From positions 506,501-570,500 of the forward strand of contig DATKHY010000003.1 of assembly GCA_035544215.1 (NCBI GenBank): a DNA stretch of 64,000 nt, in the 5' to 3' direction. Position 1 is the stretch's first letter. Every line of letters begins with the position of its first letter. The position numbers and the translations under genes are program-made. Of the stretch, positions 62,086 through 64,000 are shown piece after piece. The stretch is from Candidatus Binatia bacterium (GTDB lineage: Bacteria; Vulcanimicrobiota; Vulcanimicrobiia; Vulcanimicrobiales; Vulcanimicrobiaceae). Under the pieces are notes generated by a model. That model saw nothing but the letters and a program-made list of their open reading frames with translations. It made no database searches and was not told the origin of the DNA.

Positions 62086-62555
62086 TCTTGACGACGCCGT
62101 CGCAGAGGCGCGACCTGTTGCGCCGCATCCACACCGTTGCGATGGTGGGCGCGTCGGCCAATCCGCTGCGCCCCAGCTACACCGTCTTCTCCTACCTGCG
62201 CACGCGCTCGGACTACGACGTGACGCCGATCAATCCGACGATCCAGGAGATCGACGGCGTCCGCGCATTTCCGTCGCTTGAGGCATACGCGCGCGAGCGC
62301 GGCGCGCCCGACCTGGTCGACGTGTTCCGCAAGCCGGCCGAGGCGCTCGGGGTCGTGCGCGAGGCCATCGCCCTCGGCATACCCGCCGTCTGGTTTCAGT
62401 ACGGCGTCGTCAACCCGGAGGCGATCGCGCTGGCGGACGAGGCCGCCATGAGCGTCGTAGTCGACCGCTGCCTCAAGGTCGAGCACGCCCGTTTCTGCGG
62501 CGGCCTCTCCATGAGCGGCCTCAACAGCGGGATCATCACGTCGCGGCGCCCTTAG
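62082..62555 (+). CDS. CoA-binding domain protein
   Basis: A 157-residue Rossmann-fold CoA-binding protein starting at GTG within GTGA. Motifs: RIHTVAMVGASANPLRPSYT, YDVTPINPTIQEIDGVRAFP, DLVDVFRKPAEALGVVREAI, GIPAVWFQYGVVNPEAIALA, VDRCLKVEHARF. Relatives follow MetY genes in many genomes and are sometimes linked to homocysteine handling. No enzyme centre is known. Confidence 0.9.
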   Translation: MILTTPSQRRDLLRRIHTVAMVGASANPLRPSYTVFSYLRTRSDYDVTPINPTIQEIDGVRAFPSLEAYARERGAPDLVDVFRKPAEALGVVREAIALGIPAVWFQYGVVNPEAIALADEAAMSVVVDRCLKVEHARFCGGLSMSGLNSGIITSRRP

Positions 62556-62589
62556 GAGAAAGCTGGCATCCCGGCGAAGGCTCGCCTAC

Positions 62590-64000
62590 ATGGACAGCCG
62601 GCTTTTTATTTGGCCAGGCCTCATCGCGTTATTGGCCTGGATCGGCCTAGGCGCGCTGTCGCCCAGCGTGGCGGCGGGGGCCCGGCCCGCGCCGACGTTT
62701 TGCGGCCCAACCACCGCCCCGCGTGAGCTCGTCGAGCCCCCCGACATCGACGTCGCAAAGCTCCCGCGCAACGCGAGCGGCGAGCACGAGCTGATCCTAA
62801 CGGTCCACACGGACGGCCGCGGCATCGCGCAGCGCTACTGCTATACGTACGCCTGGAACGGCGCGGCGCAGACGGTCGCTCCGACGATTCGCGTGCATCG
62901 AGGCGAGCATTTCGCGATCCGCATCGTGAACGACATCGCCGGCGCAAGCAAGGCGGATCACGTGGCGTCGACCGCGATTCCCGAGTGCATGCCGATGGCG
63001 ATGCCCGCGCCGGCGACGAACCACTATGTCGGCTACTTAAATCACAAGATAGATGATCGTTACATGGCGGTACCGCCGGGTGACACGAACCTGCACCTTC
63101 ACGGCTACGAGGGGCCCGAGCTTCAGGAGAACATCTTCCTCTCGACGCTGAGCAACCCGCTGCACGCGTGCGAGTATCACGTCACGATTCCGGCTACGCA
63201 GCCACCCGGGACGTACCTGTATCACCCGCACGCGCACGGCTCGTCGGACGACGAGGTAGCGGAGGGTCTCGACGGTGTGTGGATCGTCGAGCCCGGCACG
63301 CCGCAGCTGCCACGCTCCGCCGAGCACGTGATCGTCGTGCGTTATCGGATACCATTCGTCGCCGACAATCCGTTCGCGCCCGACGGCAGCGCCTTCGTGC
63401 CCGCCGGCGCCGCGTACGAGGCGTCGCGGCCGGTGGGCTCACCGGTTCCGTTCGACCCTTTCCATCCGCCGCCGTGGCCGGTGACGTATCCCATGACGGC
63501 CGGTGGGGTGGCGTCCGACCCGATCGGCTGTAACGGCATCGGCTCCGAGGTGCTCGTAACGTTGAACGGCGCGTACACCCCGGCCTCACTCGACGTGCCG
63601 GCGGGAGAGCCGCAGATCCTACGAATCGTCAACGGCACATCCGACACCGGGACCAGGCTGCAGATGCGCGACGCGTCCGGGCGGGTCGTGCCGATCAGGC
63701 TCGTCGGGCTCGACGGCGTGCCGATCTCGAGCGATCCGGAGCAGCCGCTATCGAAATACGTGGCGACCAACGAGCTCATGCTCACGTCGATGTCGCGTGC
63801 GGACATTCTCTTTACGGCCGATCCCGGCGAGAAGCTGACGCTGTCCTCCGAGCACTTTTGTGAAGGCAAAGACGCGTTCTTCGAGATGCATCACGACCTC
63901 TTGAAGATCGCGGCTGGAACGGTCACCGAGACGCCGAGAGTAACCTTGCGTTCGAGTCCCGCGGTGATCGCCGACACGCCGGCGGGCCGGCTCGTCGCCT
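62590..64000 (+). CDS. Multicopper oxidase, partial (3' end beyond the window)
   Basis: Open from the ATG at 62590 to the edge, at least 470 residues. A signal peptide is seen (WPGLIALLAWIGLGALSPSV). Domain 1 holds type-2/3 copper ligands HLHG (H169, H171; NLHLHGYEGPELQEN) and HPHAHG (H212, H214, H216; YLYHPHAHGSSDDEV). The usual WxHWHG tryptophan is replaced (LHLHGYE). The C-terminal ligand cluster (HCHxxxH) is expected beyond the window. It resembles CopA/CotA-like or bilirubin-oxidase-type secreted oxidases; substrate not determinable. Confidence 0.88.
   Translation, partial: MDSRLFIWPGLIALLAWIGLGALSPSVAAGARPAPTFCGPTTAPRELVEPPDIDVAKLPRNASGEHELILTVHTDGRGIAQRYCYTYAWNGAAQTVAPTIRVHRGEHFAIRIVNDIAGASKADHVASTAIPECMPMAMPAPATNHYVGYLNHKIDDRYMAVPPGDTNLHLHGYEGPELQENIFLSTLSNPLHACEYHVTIPATQPPGTYLYHPHAHGSSDDEVAEGLDGVWIVEPGTPQLPRSAEHVIVVRYRIPFVADNPFAPDGSAFVPAGAAYEASRPVGSPVPFDPFHPPPWPVTYPMTAGGVASDPIGCNGIGSEVLVTLNGAYTPASLDVPAGEPQILRIVNGTSDTGTRLQMRDASGRVVPIRLVGLDGVPISSDPEQPLSKYVATNELMLTSMSRADILFTADPGEKLTLSSEHFCEGKDAFFEMHHDLLKIAAGTVTETPRVTLRSSPAVIADTPAGRLVA

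Overview
This is a dense, high-GC bacterial chromosome segment, nearly all coding, with many 1-4 base stop/start overlaps. Inner-membrane RND efflux machinery, a remnant of an outer-membrane beta-barrel and many lipobox proteins point to a cell with two membranes. The core gene orders (rapZ-yvcK; nfeD-floA-phoH-ybeY-dgkA-corC-recO-ruvX-mltG; prfA-prmC) are of the kind seen in Terrabacteria. A member of Candidatus Eremiobacterota (WPS-2) or a neighbouring phylum would fit, but this is inference from style, not a sequence match.

Layout. 1-8.3 kb: a partial membrane protein, a BtuF-like protein, the RNase P RNA gene (overlapping the end of that CDS), DUF1858 and DUF2203 proteins, rapZ-yvcK, then a cystathionine beta-synthase and gamma-lyase pair. 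8.3-13.2 kb: an esterase and, divergently, a 1260-residue protein joining an amino-acid-type permease to a GH35 glycosidase domain. 13.2-19.4 kb: tRNA-Leu followed by a visibly more A/T-rich stretch with gene debris, a haem-c protein, a cupredoxin, a membrane protein, a decayed outer-membrane protein and a beta-propeller lipoprotein; it looks like an acquired or eroding island. 19.4-27.2 kb: secreted and hypothetical proteins, HU, aroA, a zinc ribbon and an M20 amidohydrolase. 27.1-33.8 kb: an RND pump with its membrane fusion protein, facing an OmpR/EnvZ-type two-component system. 33.8-38.5 kb: tadA, a GH130 enzyme, five tRNAs and an aspartyl protease.

38.5-51.5 kb is one long minus-strand block: DoxX, an MGDG-synthase-like glycosyltransferase, DUF1292, mltG, ruvX, recO, a CorC-type protein, a DgkA-PAP2 fusion, ybeY, phoH, floA, nfeD, yqeY, rpsU, a HIT protein and a copper-amine-oxidase-N-domain protein. 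51.5-58.1 kb: two glycosyltransferases, pyrG, a DUF899 protein, prmC, prfA and rpmE. 58.1-64 kb: a secreted protein, REP-like repeats, leuD-leuC, metY with a CoA-binding protein, and a multicopper oxidase running off the right edge.

Functionally the window mixes housekeeping (translation, envelope, leucine and aromatic synthesis) with sulfur amino-acid metabolism by two routes (CBS plus CGL, and MetY) and periplasmic redox or copper proteins. Four sequence-level features recur: a -10 hexamer TATAAT/TATACT placed so close to start codons that leaderless transcripts are likely; genes whose conserved N-terminus has no ATG/GTG/TTG available; short stop-codon-sharing overlaps; and proteins with altered signature motifs (RapZ Walker A lysine, PrmC NPPY, GH35 acid/base).
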